DNA of 64,000 nucleotides from Heterotrichella gracilis (GCA_032358255.1 JAULBX010025053.1:62001-126000); one strand, 5' to 3'; shown: positions 35,401-48,400, numbered from the stretch's first letter. Made by a program: numbers and translations. Notes: a model not told the origin generated them from the letters alone.

Positions 35401-36220
35401 TCCCCGCCACGCAGCACCCACCCGATGGTCAGCAGCTCCACGTCGCACGCGTTCCTGTCGCTGAGCTCCAGCGTCTTGGTGCACGCGGCGATGGCAGCTG
35501 CCTTCTTGTCCTCTGGGAGCATGAGGTCCACCAGGGCGCCACCATGGGGCTCCTGCAGCTTGAGCTCGGTGGCGGCCGCGGCGCTGGACATGGTGGGAAT
35601 GGGTTGGGTTGCTGGCAGTTAACGCGATAGGGACTGTTTGTGGGCAGCTTGTTGGTAGTGTACAAGAGGTGGTGGAGGGGTGAAGCACTGGTGTGGATTG
35701 TGGGCTTGCAGTGGGGTTGCGCTGGTAAATTTAAGGTTAGGTAAAGCTGTTTTCTTGTGAGAAAGAGGGGAATATGCACGGAGGGTAGGGAAATATGCTA
35801 ATTGGGCATAGTATGAACGGTTGTTTCAAGAAGCGAAAGGTCTGGTCAGGTCAGGGTTTGTTAGGCACAGGCACAGACATGGTTCAGGGGTACTGCAAGC
35901 TGACACACAGACGCTGCAGCAGCAACCTGTTGTACTAAACCAAATACTGAGGTGAAGAACAGTGGGCCTGGCAGTAACCCACTTCCCAGTTTTGCCCACA
36001 AGGTGTTTGCTCACCTAACCATCATGCGAGCGGCCAGAGGTGCGCTGCTGCGCCTGGTTGCTGTGAAAGCGGCTGTGGTGCCGAAGAACTTGGTTGCAGC
36101 CTGCTTTGTGGGCACTGAGGTGCGCGCTGCAGCTGCAGTGGGCGCCTTCTTGCAGCCCTGCCTGCCAGAAACACCAGTGATCTGGGCGCACCCTGCGCTC
36201 TGGAGTGTGTGGGAAGCCAT
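32434..36220 (-). CDS. ATPS: ATP sulfurylase (sulfate adenylyltransferase), plastid-targeted
   Basis: Eight exons (36220-36015, 35583-35422, 35110-35038, 34764-34536, 34130-33910, 33559-33403, 32995-32778, 32562-32434) give 464 residues in one frame. It makes adenosine 5'-phosphosulfate from sulfate and ATP, the first step of sulfate assimilation. Exon 1 is a typical green-algal plastid transit peptide: rich in Ala, Ser, Thr and Arg, with almost no acidic residues (MASHTLQ start, KKAPTAAAARTSVPTKQAAT, then LAARMMV). The mature part starts LQEPHGGALVDLML and includes GFSPLTGFM, the nucleotide-binding QCRNPIHRAHYEL, HFIIGRDMAG and LSGTKFRQMLRSGEDIPEWF. A Met at 35591 would give a shorter, unprocessed form, but the AG inside its codon context (TCCAG/C) joins exon 1 in phase. 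A shard of exon 7 lies in the preceding intron (33208-33268). The start region diverges from the DUF4211 gene. Confidence 0.96.
33208..33268 (-). repeat. Exon shard: partial copy of an ATP sulfurylase exon
   Basis: About 58 of 60 bases match 32939-32999, the start of exon 7 plus its acceptor, only about 270 bp away in the intron before it. The copy carries the codons for CTHFIIGRDMAGCKSSIT but stops without a matching exon end. Because its acceptor is intact it could act as a decoy splice site. Confidence 0.85.
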
Positions 36221-36930
36221 GACTGTGTACGGCTTGCCGCGCAAGTCAGGGTCGCAAGCGCAAAGTGTGGTGGCTACAACCTGAGCTTTGCTGCGTAATG
36301 TGCCGGGTATGGGTGCCTTTGTGCCTTCTCTTCGTTTGCCCAGCAAACGTGAAGTGGATATGTGCGGCGCTGTGCGGGCTTTTGAGACCACGTGCTTTGC
36401 ACACTTTTAAAGCTACCCGAGAAAAGCAAGCTACCCGAGATAGGCAACAGGCAGCCAACAAAACTGTGCACGGGTGCAGTGTCCCTCGACTTGATCAAAG
36501 TAGCCAGTGTGCAGCGATTACACCACCCACACGTACCTTCTTCGCGACAACACCTCTCGGGTCTAGTCGAGCTATATCATGCCATGCTAAGCACGCGAAG
36601 GTCAAACGTATTCAGGCTTACGGAGCTCAGGTAACTCGCATTAAAGAGTTACAGCGTGTGTCGACATATGTTTGCGGCTCCAGTGCGCACTGCTGTCAGC
36701 GTTTCACAGTGCATGCATATGTATGCATGTATATTGCATGCACACCTCTGTCAAGCACTGTGCGGCTGATACTACTCAACAGAACACTTGCAATCCTTGC
36801 ATAAATTTCTAGCGTGATTGGCATGTTTAGCTGCAGACAGGATAGCCCACGGCGCATGGGTAGAGGAGCTGTGCCAAGTTTTTGCCCTGACCCGCAGGAC
36901 TTCGGAATAGCGCACTGCAGACTGTACACC
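36221..36930. promoter_or_regulatory. Divergent promoter region
   Basis: About 710 bp separate the ATG codons of ATP sulfurylase (-) and the DUF4211 gene (+). Both promoters must lie here. It contains a TGCATATGTATGCATG stretch at about 36712-36730, but no established element was recognised. Confidence 0.5.
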
Positions 36931-39900
36931 ATGAGGCAGTCTTCGCGATTGCGAAACCAGAAACCACGACCAGGTGGGATGACTTGGTGTTTGCTGGTGG
37001 AATGTGAGCTCTAGCCACACCACACAACTTCACATGGGAGTAACACTGGGTGTGCCTGCAGGCGCCTATGCAGTTGATCAAGAGGATAGCGACGCACATG
37101 GGACCAGCTGTGAACCTGAAAGCAGCGGTGGAGTTGCTGAGCACATTCTGAGGCAAGGTATGTCCCTGGCACAGGGAGACCTCACTCAGGCAACTTGTGC
37201 ACCACGTTGATTGAGGATTGCTCCACTGTCAGCCTGCAACTACCCTGTCGCATAGTAATACCAGACTGGTTCTTTCTTGCACTGTCCCGCAGTCAAGAAG
37301 CAAGTGAGCCTGGAGCAGTCTTCTGGTGGGTCTGAGTCTGAGGAGGAAGAGGAGGAGGAGGAAAAACCAGTGCGACGCAGAGCCCCTGCCAAACCCAGGG
37401 GTGGCAAGGCGGCAACAGGTGGCAGGAAACCTGGCGGTGCCAAGGCAAAGCAGGCGCCGAAGCGACCGACAGGGGGAGCAAGAAAGCGAGGCATGAAACG
37501 CAAGGAGGTCAGCGATGAAGAGGATGACGATGATTCTGAGGTGTCGCAGCTTGCGTGCTGTGTGGCTTGGGTTGCTACCGGCAATCAGGAAATTATCTTG
37601 TAATGGCGTACAGCAGTTGTACCCCTGGACAGGATGCATGGACCACATGTCATGGATTTAACAAGCCTTGCGGCATGTGCTCCTGCTGTATGCATCCCTC
37701 TGCATGCAAATGGCGCTAGTTGCATCCACATTGTTCCTGTCAATCAAATTTGTGAGACTGTCCTGTTTCACATATTTATGTGAAACTGGCTTCATGTAGA
37801 GTAAGCCAGGCTCATGGCCAGGCAAGGCATGCTGCACCCGCACTTGATGCTAGGAGGGTTCAGCAGGTGCACTTCAAGTGGGGCTCACCCAGGCATTCCA
37901 TGGCTTGCAGGAGAGCAGTGGCGATGCCGATGATGATGAGTATGAACCTGAGGAGGAGGAAGAAGAGGATGGGGCAATAGAGCTAAGCAGTGGCAGTGAT
38001 TCTGGCAGTGGGGGTTCCAGCGGCGAGGAAGCGTCTGGGGAGGATGGCAGCAGTGACAGCGGCAACTCAGATGGGGATGATGGCCCCTCGTCACACAGAG
38101 GGAGCGAGGTGAAGCTGCGAGGCAGGGACCGCAGACTCCCAGCTGGCAAAGGCACTGCCAAGGCCAAGGGGAAGAAAGTGCGCAAGAAAGCATTGCCATC
38201 CCCACCTTGCCGCAGGCAGTCCCTGGGACCTACACCCAAGAAGAAAGCCAACAATTTTATCAAGTTTGGAGGCGGGCGGTCTGGTTCCGAAGATGAGAGG
38301 GTTGCTGGTGCGTCGTTTTCTATGCCTGCACTACATTGGCTGCATTTAGTCTCCTGCCACGTCATTTTTAGTGTTATTGAAATCACTTGATGACTTGCAT
38401 CCTGCACAAGCTGCAGTGCACTTGATCTCTGAGCAACGCCATGACATTTCAAAATTTGTATATTTTTCCTGTCGATCACCTTCACTTGTGCGTGGTGCAG
38501 ACCTTGACAGCTTCATTGCCGATGATGACGAGGAGGAGGGAGGCGCTGTATCAGAGCCTAGCAGCGATCAGCCAAAACAGACATCCACAGCTGACCACAT
38601 GCGCAGGCGACTTGTGAAACAAGGATCTCAGCCTACAGTGGATCCTGCCTTGCTCGACACGGACCCGCAGAAAGAAGCCACCCCACTCAATGCTATGACA
38701 GCTGTCAGCAAGAAGCCGCGATTCTCGCGGCTAGCCAAGCGCTCCCTGGCTGCCACTCTACCTGAGGTGCAGCCTGAAGGAGTTGCATCTGATCTAGAGG
38801 ATGCTGGTGCTGGTGCTGGTGGAGGCGCCCGTGCGGTTGGTGACAGCGTTGGGCACCAGGACATGGCTACTTTCATGACTGACTCGGATGGAGACTCTGA
38901 GGACAACATGTCGCTTGCAATGTCGCAGAGGAGGCGGACACAGCGGAGACTGGCTGTGGGCCAATCACAGATGCAGCCGCAGCTGCAGTCTCAGTCGCAG
39001 CCGTCCACAGGCGGATCCAGCCGAGCGGTCAAGAGGACGCTCCAGCTGGCAGGGGTGGTCGAGGAAGGTGGTGCAGGAGGGGAGGAGGAGGAGCTTGAGC
39101 CAGTTGTGCCCAGCACAGGTCTGCCCAAAAAGCGGGTGCTGGCTGATGACGATGACGAGTCGTCTGACAGCAAGGTACCACACTGCTGCTTGAGGCATCG
39201 GGCATGGGCATGTGGGTATGCAGGGCATGATCATTATGCTGAGTGGTTCCTCGCATTGTTTACGGTTACAACTTGGGAGGTGAGGCATGGTCATGTGCTG
39301 GAGGTTTACTCCCAGCGTGCAATGCCTGCTTACGGGGCTGGTCGGCATGAGTCGGCATTTATCGGCATGAGCATCCACACATGCCTGCAACCCACCATTT
39401 GGTGGCATGGATAAAGGTCGAAGACTATCCTTATTGATCTTTACTTACTGATCTTGTGGTGGTGTCAGGGCAAGGATGATGGCATTCGAGGCTCCTTGCG
39501 GCCCAAGCGCCAGCAGCGCAGCAGGCTGTCATTGAAGGAGAGGATGCTAGCCAAGCAGGCGCAGTTGCTGATGGATGAAGGTGAGCCTGGAGGTGTGGAG
39601 GGTGTAGGTACTGGTTCTTGGCATTTTAAGTCTCGTGCTATCATCATGGCATTCTCGATGCTCCAATTGTATTGCCCGTGCTTGCCTGTGGCACACCTAA
39701 CAGGCAATGCACATCTGCACTGCATCACATACAGTGTGGGTTGCGCGGCGCTGGTGTCGCAGTGTGGCATATGCACTTGCGTCCGTTGTCTGCATCACAT
39801 GCGCGTTGCATCACAGGCATGCGCTCAGCTGTGAGATGAGGAACGACGCATGATGCATGTGTACCCAGGTGATGGTGCCGAACAATCAGGGGATGATGAG

Positions 39901-42060
39901 GACGATTCAGAGGAGGAAGATATATCTGCTGATGATGAAGAGGCGTTCATTGAAGAAGACGAGGAGGATGAAACATCAGCTGGTACCAGTGCCCCAGGTG
40001 CTGCCCCAGGTGCAGCACGCCGGGCTGGCGCTGGCAATGGCATGACTAAGCTGCCTTTGCACTATGGGGAGTTCAGATTGTACCTGCAGTACATCGGGAT
40101 GTGTGACATAACAGATGGAGAGTATGCCAACGCGGTGCGAACAAGTAAAGAGCATCGCAGGGAGTACTTGGATGCAGCAACAACCATTGAGGCAAAACTG
40201 CAGCAAGGGAGGTAGGTTTGACATGGGAATGGGAATGGTACGTTTCATGCCATGATGCTGCCAAGTTCTTAAACCTACGCTGATTCCCTTGTTGCATCAC
40301 ATTCAAGTGTAGCAACGGGCAAAGTCTGTTTTTGTTTGTAGTCCAGTTTGAGCAATTTATAATGCTGACCACCGTTGTTGGATTTGCAGGGAGTGTGCTG
40401 GCAGCGAGAGCTGGAAGGGCAAAGAAGAGAACGAGGATTTCATTGATGCACTCCTCGCGCTACCCCATCTGGAGGTGGAGCGAAAGGCGGGGGGCGATTT
40501 GGAATCATGCGCCGCCTGCAACAAATGCAGGTGCGCTTTTAACGCCTGCAGTTTATCGGTGCCTTTGTGGGATACATTGCAGTCATCAGGGCATGCATGT
40601 CAGCTCCAGCGTTGCATCTTGCTTTTGCAATGCATGCAACAATTTGCTGCTTTGAACCCCGCAAGAACTTGTTCTTTGTCAATTGTGATTGACATCAGCC
40701 GTTTCTCAAAGAGGAGCTTCCATGTTCCGGGTATGGATTTAACCAATTTCATGGATGAATTGACCTCCCTCTGTGCTTTGCAGCTCTGTATCCAGCCGCG
40801 TGCTCACGTTCAGTGGCCACCCATACCGCTCTCGGTGGGTGAAGGATGATCCTCACCTCACCGGCCGCCCATCACACCCAGATGCTGTGACGGACCAACG
40901 GAAGAGGTTCATGTATGTGGCCAACGTTGACCAGGTGGGCTTGTGCTGCAGACATGCACTGCCTTTGCATGCCGCACTTGTGGCACGACGATTGCTGCGT
41001 GTGTCATTTCTTGTCATAATAATGTTGAACACAAGCATCACCATCGCACCCTTCTTGTATGAAGGCATAGTATTGATTGGTCGCCATCAAGAGCATATAG
41101 CGGCAGGAGGAATAATTTACTGGATAGTTTGCTGGTGAATATGGTTATTGCTTTGGTCTACCTGTCCCCACGTTTGACTACTGGATTTTGCATGATATGA
41201 CAGGTGCTCTGGGCTCAATGTTGCCTGGCGTCATCCTTTTCAGTGCCAGTAGGTGTCTTATTCCACCTGATTTATCACCCAGTGCTCATCGTCACCTACT
41301 TGTTCTGCTCCAGGTGGGTCTGTACATGCAAGGTATTGAGGACATGCTGGACAAATGTGACAGGCGCCAGAGCAGACAATTCTACCTGGGCCATGCATGC
41401 GCCACCCGTGTGCGCCTGTACCATGCAATTTTCCATTTACAGCACCTGATGCGGGTGCGGCTACGCAAGCGGGTCAAGTCCCTGGTGCTGGAGGCTGAAG
41501 AGGTGCGCCTTGTTGGTCTGTGTAGGGTATGCTGTTGGTTGCAACTGGTCCTCGGGAGTGCTCATGGGCGCAGTGCCATTGTTGACTTTGCATTGCATAG
41601 CTTATCATGCCACCGATTCACGTTCAACTTGATACAATCCTCTTTCAAATATTACAGCGCGCAAAGTAGCAATATAGCATGATTTCCTCACTGTAAACTG
41701 TTTCTCTCTGACTAGCAGGCAGGCGGGCACCTCACAAGAGAACAGGCACTCGACAAGGCTTTGGACGATGAGGCCTACGTGCTGAAGTTGTACTATAAGA
41801 TGACATCTCTGCTCAACATTGGGAACAGGTTCGAGGTGGACAAAAAAAGCAAGAATTGGAAGAAGGCGGCTTTGGAGCTGGAGATCAAGTTGGACCAGAC
41901 ACTGAACCAGCTGTACTCCGAGGATGAGTCTGAGGAGGAGGTTGAGGAGGAGGAGGGTTCTGAGGAGGAGGAAGAGGGTGGCACTGATGGAGGCAGAGGT
42001 GAAGACGAGGATCAAGACGAGGAGGAGGAGAGCAGCGCAACCAGTGGAGACAGTGAGTGA
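36931..42060 (+). CDS. Acidic nuclear protein with DUF4211 domain (CCDC82-like)
   Basis: Eleven exons (36931-36973, 37062-37157, 37293-37540, 37911-38307, 38501-39174, 39469-39580, 39869-40211, 40390-40530, 40784-40934, 41314-41502, 41719-42060) give 911 residues. The start MRQSSRLRNQKPRP is chosen because its donor joins exon 2 in phase. About 550 residues of alternating basic (KRKEV, RRRAPAKPRGGK, KAKGKKVRKK) and Asp/Glu/Ser-rich blocks follow, typical of chromatin proteins with nuclear signals. The DUF4211 region begins near LPLHYGEFRLYLQYIGM and continues through a CxxC segment (CAACNKC), FSGHPYRSRW, then GLYMQGIEDMLDKCDRR and FYLGHACATRVRLYHAIFHL. A long acidic tail closes the protein. 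DUF4211 occurs in CCDC82 and plant nuclear proteins of poorly known role; metal binding by the Cys residues is inference. Confidence 0.88.
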
Positions 42061-43614
42061 CGATGGGTTGCCTCATGGTTGCACATCAGCTGGGGTGTGC
42101 ATTACATCCACACTCTCCTACACCAGCCAGCTCTCGACATCGAGATGCTGTGCACAGCGGCCCCGTATGCAGCCCCTGACAACCAATCAGCTTAGGGGAT
42201 ACTGTCACTCTGCAGCCATTCACCATGTGCGGTTGAGGATGCAGCTGCATAGGCTAGTGCCTGGTCTGGTAATGAGTTGCCCAGACTTTGGGGGATGCGC
42301 CGCTGTGGGTGAACCGAGGCGAGCATTTTTGCAGAACTTTTGTCGATTACTCTGCATTTTCGTATATTATTGAATCTTCCCAGCATGCAAGCAACATTTC
42401 ACTAAAGGATGACAGGTAGCCAACGTCGTATTTCTTGACCATTTGCCCTAGGTGTTGTGTGTTGCAAGTATCTCTCCTTTGTTTCTTCTTAGTGTGCGTT
42501 GGGACCGCTGTCAGTGGTACTGTGTGCGCTAATGCCATGCCATGTTGTGCATGCAAGGAAACTTACCATCCTGCTATGCTATGTTGAGTTTTTGTGAAGT
42601 TGCTGTCTACTAGCCTAGAGGCATGCCCAGGGCCTTGCGCTTCCTAAATCAGTCGTGTCGTTCCCTTTTCTACGTAAACGTAGCTACAGTTCTTTTTCTC
42701 TTCCTTGCATCCATTCCCATCGTCAGCGATAATATTATTAAACGCAGTGCCTGCAGTGCACCAATTTATGTTAACCTAATTAGTCCCCACACTGGGGCCC
42801 CCTGGGTGGGCTGATTGAATCTGTTCAGAACCTGGGTGGGCCACTGGGATCATGCTGGCAGTCACTGTGTAGCCGGTACCAGGTCCTGTAACAATAACGT
42901 TGAATTGACAGTACTGTCAATTCTTGCACTGCATGCATGCCATTAATTGAATTCATGGAGTGGTTGACTGTCAGTTATTGCAAAAAAACCGATGAGTGGC
43001 CAATCATCGTTCATAATAACCCAACCAATAATATTATAAATCAGATCTGTGATATCTTTAAATTACTTCATACGATGGCATCAGGCTGCCTCAAAGTCAA
43101 CTGCGCAGGCTGCGACTTGGATTCCAATCAAGTCTGGCCGATTGGTGGGCCATCCACACTCCCTATACAGGTGTCTAGACTGGCATGGCTTATGCTGGCT
43201 GTAATGTTTACGGGCAAGAACTTGTGAATCGTCGTACCGCATCGTTATAATGGAAAAAGCGCAGTATACGGTAGCATGCATGGGCCAATGGCATATTGAG
43301 TCAAAACTGGCTGACTAGATCCATTGACCCCAAATCTAAGCACATGGCCCATTTGGCAAATGCTGTAGCAAGTTGATATTCTTACGCAGGGCGCAATTGC
43401 ACTCCCAACAGAGATTTGAGCGAGCTGCAATATGCACTGCGCATGCTGCCTTTGGATGGCTGCCATGGAAGAAGAGGAACTGGCACTGAGATGCTTCACA
43501 ACGCAGTAGCCATTTCAGGCTCGCTATATCGCTGCCAGGAATGCCACGCTCCATTGGCTGTTGCTCCCATCAACAATTGCTGTGTCCAAGGCTCAGTGCA
43601 GCGCACCAGGTGGC
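42061..43614. other. Convergent intergenic region
   Basis: Between the stops of the DUF4211 gene (+) and the universal stress protein gene (-). No convincing coding sequence; partly AT-rich (about 42900-43080). Confidence 0.5.
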
Positions 43615-44797
43615 TCATTGGATCAACGCCACAGGCGCTTTGATGTGTGCAACACACCACTCTGCCACTGACCCAAGGAACTTCTCCTCAACAGAAGACC
43701 CTGGCAACTGCACAACCGGATGGGAAAGGCGCAAATGAGATGCTGACGGTGCTGTCAGTTGATCCAATCCACACCAGCGCACAGACAACAGGGCACCAGG
43801 ATGCAATGCACCCCCATCCATCACAACAGTTGCAGCCAGTGACCAAACCATCCATGTCTCTGTATCACAGCACCCAGCGTTGTTTGCGCACCTTGTTGTG
43901 ACTCGCGAGGATGACCACCACAGCTGCCACCTCGTCAGCTACTTGACTGATTTTTTCGCCGATTGCTGACGCTGGCGCATTCATCGTTTCCGCATACATG
44001 TGGATGTGGAACTTTATCTGTCGCTCCTCAAGCAGTGGCAAGTACCTGCAGTGTGCAAGAATAACAGTTATTTCTGCCTTGCAATGGACCAGCAGGCGGG
44101 TGCACTATTGGTTGCTTGGCGGATTATGCAGCAGGTGTTGGTAGTGCTGGGGTCGTGTATGGCTGTGTTGGCACCCAACTGTTCAATTTGAGCAGCATTG
44201 TCAAAGGTTAGGGTGAAGGCAGCGATACCGGTTGGGGCAGGGTGCTGCACAAGAAGACCAGATGCAAGCATACCTTGCGCGTATCAAATTTCCGACAGCC
44301 TCCACGTCAGCCATACTTTGCTCCACTGTTGAAGTATGGAAGTTGTATGTGGTGCCCGGTACCCCTGCAGAAAGCGAGAGGGTGTTCAACCCAGCAACAG
44401 ATATGCGTACCCAATTTACACATGGGGCGTAAGCAGTGCACCCGCGACCGTCCCAGCTCCGAGATCTGACATATATTGCCTAACACATACAGTGTGCGTG
44501 ATGCTCCCCAGTGTCACGTTCTGCCTGGAGTGCACCCAGTTTCGGAATATTGCATGCATATGCATGCATGCGTGTAAGACTTTCACAACACACACCTTTC
44601 TACTGGCGATGCACAAGCAGATACGTACCGTGGTACACTTCTGTGTTGTTTGGCATACAAGTGACGACTGAAACCAGATGGATGACATCCTTGGACTGAA
44701 AAAACTCGTCTAGAGCCCACTCAAACGCTTTCTGGCTGTTTGGTGTATCTTCCACTCCAACTACTATCGCTCGTCCTTGCTCGTCACTTTCCATCAT
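43615..44797 (-). CDS. Universal stress protein A-like domain protein
   Basis: Four exons (44797-44629, 44364-44274, 44045-43892, 43707-43615) give 168 residues, the normal size of a single-domain USP. USPs are small cytosolic Rossmann-like proteins that bind ATP in many members and respond to stress. Seen in order: the first strand and helix RAIVVGVEDTPNSQKAFEWA, then HLVSVV, a middle helix PLLEERQIKFHIHM, GEKISQVADEVAAVVVILAS and the C-terminal LPGSSVEEKFLGSVAEWCVA followed by HIKAPVALIQ. The ATP-loop pattern (G-x2-G-x9-G-S/T) is only partly matched: SSVEEKFLGSV keeps the last GSV. Start Met is one of two adjacent Met codons. It is divergent from PIF1 with about 630 bp between starts. Confidence 0.9.
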
Positions 44798-45426
44798 GTT
44801 GCAGTCAGTACTACAAAAGCACTGTGTAGCCTACTTAGCGTGTGAACCCTTGGAACTTTTAGAGATAACCTTCGTGTCCCACGCTGCTCAACACTGGACA
44901 AGGGAGACAAGGCGGTATACTCTGTTTTTCCAGAAGCTGTAGCAGCGTACAATAACAACCGTTTGGTGCATGGAAGACGAAGTTTGCGGCATTAGGTTCC
45001 ATAAAAGTGGCATAAAAATGGGATACACACGCCCAAGTGCCCTGTGACTTCGCTGAGGGCGCCACCTGGCAAGCTGGCAGTGTGGAACCAATATTGGTGA
45101 TGCATGCATGGGTTGAAAGTGGACGACACAGTCCAAGCAAACGCACTGTGACCCAAACAATATCCATCTCTTACAATTGTTTCTTTTACAGTGGTGCTAG
45201 CAACAGTCCAAGCTCGAGGGGGCCCGTTTTGTTCTTATTCTGCTGTGGTCAACGCTGTCAGCCAGAGTCCTTCCAAACACATAGTTGGGTTATAGTGGTT
45301 GGGTATTGTCTGGCCCGTGCTGATAGTCGCAAGGTACATGCATTGTACGGTATAGGTTTGTTGTACTGGGCTGCTACCCATCTTTGGTGGCTCTTCTCTT
45401 GGGTGCGGCTGCCCTTCAAATCTACG
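44798..45426. promoter_or_regulatory. Divergent promoter region between USP and PIF1
   Basis: About 630 bp without convincing coding sequence between two start codons on opposite strands. No defined element recognised. Confidence 0.4.
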
Positions 45427-48400
45427 ATGGCGGTTGCCAAGGTCAGTCCTTTGCACTTGATCCTAACATGGCAAAACTTGTCATGCTTAGACGTGGCCTT
45501 GCAGTGCATATGCGACCAATTTGTACATGCATCCAATGGGAAGTGTTTCCGTTGCATCCAAACTACCTTGCTGGAAAGGCTGTACTTGAAAACTCAACCA
45601 CCTGCAAGCCTTGCACAGGGCCTTGTGCAAGATCCCGGAAGGGATATGCTAGGTATATCCCCTCTGAGATCATGTACCAGCGTCACAGTGTCACGCACTC
45701 ACGCTAGTCAAACCCTTAGCACTGATGGGTCAGGTGACTAACGCGAACCCTGTCCCTGCAGGTGAAAGTGGAGCACAGTGACCTCGCAGGCTCGTTTGTC
45801 AAAACTCAGGTCAGCAAAAGTGTGCTGGTGGAAGTGAGGGACTGCTGCTATAGCCGCACAGGAGCAGCCATCTATCTATCACTCAAACCAGAGGTGCGGG
45901 GTCTCTGTTGACAGGCAAACACCATCCTAAGCTGTAGACTTGTGCGGTGAAGGATAATATCTTGGACCAGACCCACACCTAGACACAAGTCTTGCGGTAG
46001 TGCCTTGGACACCGCCCATATCCCACCTGTTGAACGCATGTGTGACCCCACAGGTGACGCTGCCTATAGACCCACCACTCTCTGTGCACCCAAACCGAGT
46101 GCAAGAGGGCCAATTGACTCTGAGGTTCCCAAAGGTCAAGATCTTTGGCACGTTCAAGACTGTCCAGGTGAGCATCAGCAGCTGATCAAACCTCACTGTC
46201 TCCTAGGGCTGACCCCGATTCTCAGTTGGTCTGCGCTTGCACACTTATAAGCAAACAGCAATTTTGTGCCTCTGACTTGGTCCTCTATGTCCAGATCATG
46301 CTGTCAGAAGCAGATCCTGAAGAGCTGGGAAGGCTGGTTAACAGCATCAAGGCTGCCATCACTGGCAAGAAAGGGAACGCAGCGGGAGCCAGTTCAATGG
46401 GTGCGCCAAGCAGAGCTGGCAGTGGGGTGTTGCAGCCACAATCGAGCAATGTACCACGACCTGTGCAACCCAGCCTATTGGGAAAGCGTGGGTCAACCAG
46501 CAGCGCCATGTCATATGGTACAAGGGATAGCCGAGACACTGGCACGTCACGGCCTTACAAGGTACAGTATCCCTGCTTTCCGATACCATGTGAATTGCCG
46601 CATTTCTGCAGTGTTTGGTGAGTCAACGCCATGCATGGCGGACTTGCTGCAGCAGTGAGTTGCTTTCCACCATGCTAACAGGTGGCTCGGGCCGACAGCT
46701 GTGCGGTTTCCGGCGTGTCAACCTTATCTGCCAGGTTGGCGTCAAACGGGGAGGCCAGTAGCAAGCCCCGGGTGGATGAGGAACTGCCACCACTGTCACC
46801 TGAGCAGCAGCATGTGCTCGACCTTGTCAAGTGAGTCTAAGGATCTCTAGCATGTGAGACAATGCACAGCGGCATATCTGCTCTTCTCTAGAGTTTAGGG
46901 TTTACACCTCTGTATACCACGTGTTGCCCTCCACCAGGGATGGTACTGATCCGATCCATTGCCTGCGATTGGCTGCAATTTCATCCCTTCATAGGCTCTC
47001 ACCTGATCAACCTTGAATGGTGTGGCTTGATTGCAACTATAGTTTGTCAAAGGCGGAAATGTCAATTACCACCCCCCCGCAGTGCCTGCCAGTGTTGCCT
47101 TGACGGGATTCGCCTTGTGTGCAGGCAAGGGAAAAGCGTCTTCTTCACAGGGTGCGCTGGGACTGGCAAATCGCTGGTGATCAAGCACATCCTGCAGGCG
47201 CTGCCAGCTGCCACCACGTTTGCCACTGCGTCCACAGGACTGGCAGCCAGTGCGCTAGGGGGGATTACAATCAACGCCTTTGCGGGTGTGGGGAGGGCGG
47301 AGGCCGACGTGGAAACCCTCATTGCAAAAGTGCAGAAGTCGCAGGAGACCAGGCAGAGATGGCAGCGCACCACAGCCCTGATTGTAGATGAGGTCAGTGA
47401 GAAATTCGTTCTCATGGTGCACATGAACAGTGGATGTCACAACGGTTTAGCTGGTTGCTTTGGTGAAGCCAATTCTAGCCAATCTTGGTCCATTTTAAAC
47501 CCTAAAATTGCAGTTTTTCCCCCGCATGCTGCCCACAAAACCAGGATCCAGACAGACAGTTTTTGTTCACTGCAGATTTCCATGCTTGATGGCACACTGT
47601 TTGACAAGCTGGAAGCTGTTGCTCGAGGGGTGAGGGGCAACAACCTGCCCTTTGGGGGGCTCCAGCTGATCATTTCAGGTGCGGTTTTGCAATAGCTGTC
47701 TCGCTTCTCATGCACGAATTCTAAACCATTACGATTCCAGCTTCATGGCCATATGCCCAGACCTGGACTGTGTATCACCACCTGTCGATAAGCAAACTGC
47801 GTATGCCGCACCAAGAGCAATTGAGAGGATGCATGCATTGCATTGGGTGTTAGTGGAAGTGGCATTGCTCTGCAGGTGATTTCCACCAGTTGCCTCCTGT
47901 CACAAAGCCTGGCCAACAGCGAATCTTCTGTTTTGAGGCCAGAAGCTGGAGGCACTGTGTGAAGGACAGTGTTGTGCTGACCCATGTTTTCAGACAGGTA
48001 ATGGTTTTTTTAAATGTATCTATATATGCGAACATTGTGCAACTTGCATTACTGTGCGCCCCTGTTGCAAAATGAATACTGCATGGCGGATTGCATGGCT
48101 TGCATCACTGTTCCCGAGGCAAAGGTAGTTTGCAGCATTATTATGTCCAGCCTCCACTGCCCACATGTTGACGTTAATCATGTGGATGACAACGTTTCAC
48201 ACAAGCGTGCTTTGACTGTTGTGCAGGCTGACCTCGATTTCGTGGGAATATTGGGTGAAGTTAGAGGCGGCAGCTGCAGCAAGCAGGTTCTAAACAACTT
48301 GCTGAAAAGCTGCCAAATGGCGCTGGATACATCGGACGGGATTCTTGCCACCAAGGTGACCAATGATCTTGGTCCAGATCCTTAGTATGCACTGTCAAAT

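Noticed and set aside
35422-35591. ATP sulfurylase starting at the Met at 35591 without transit peptide
   Set aside because: An upstream exon (36220-36015) with a clear plastid transit peptide joins in phase through the AG within that start region.
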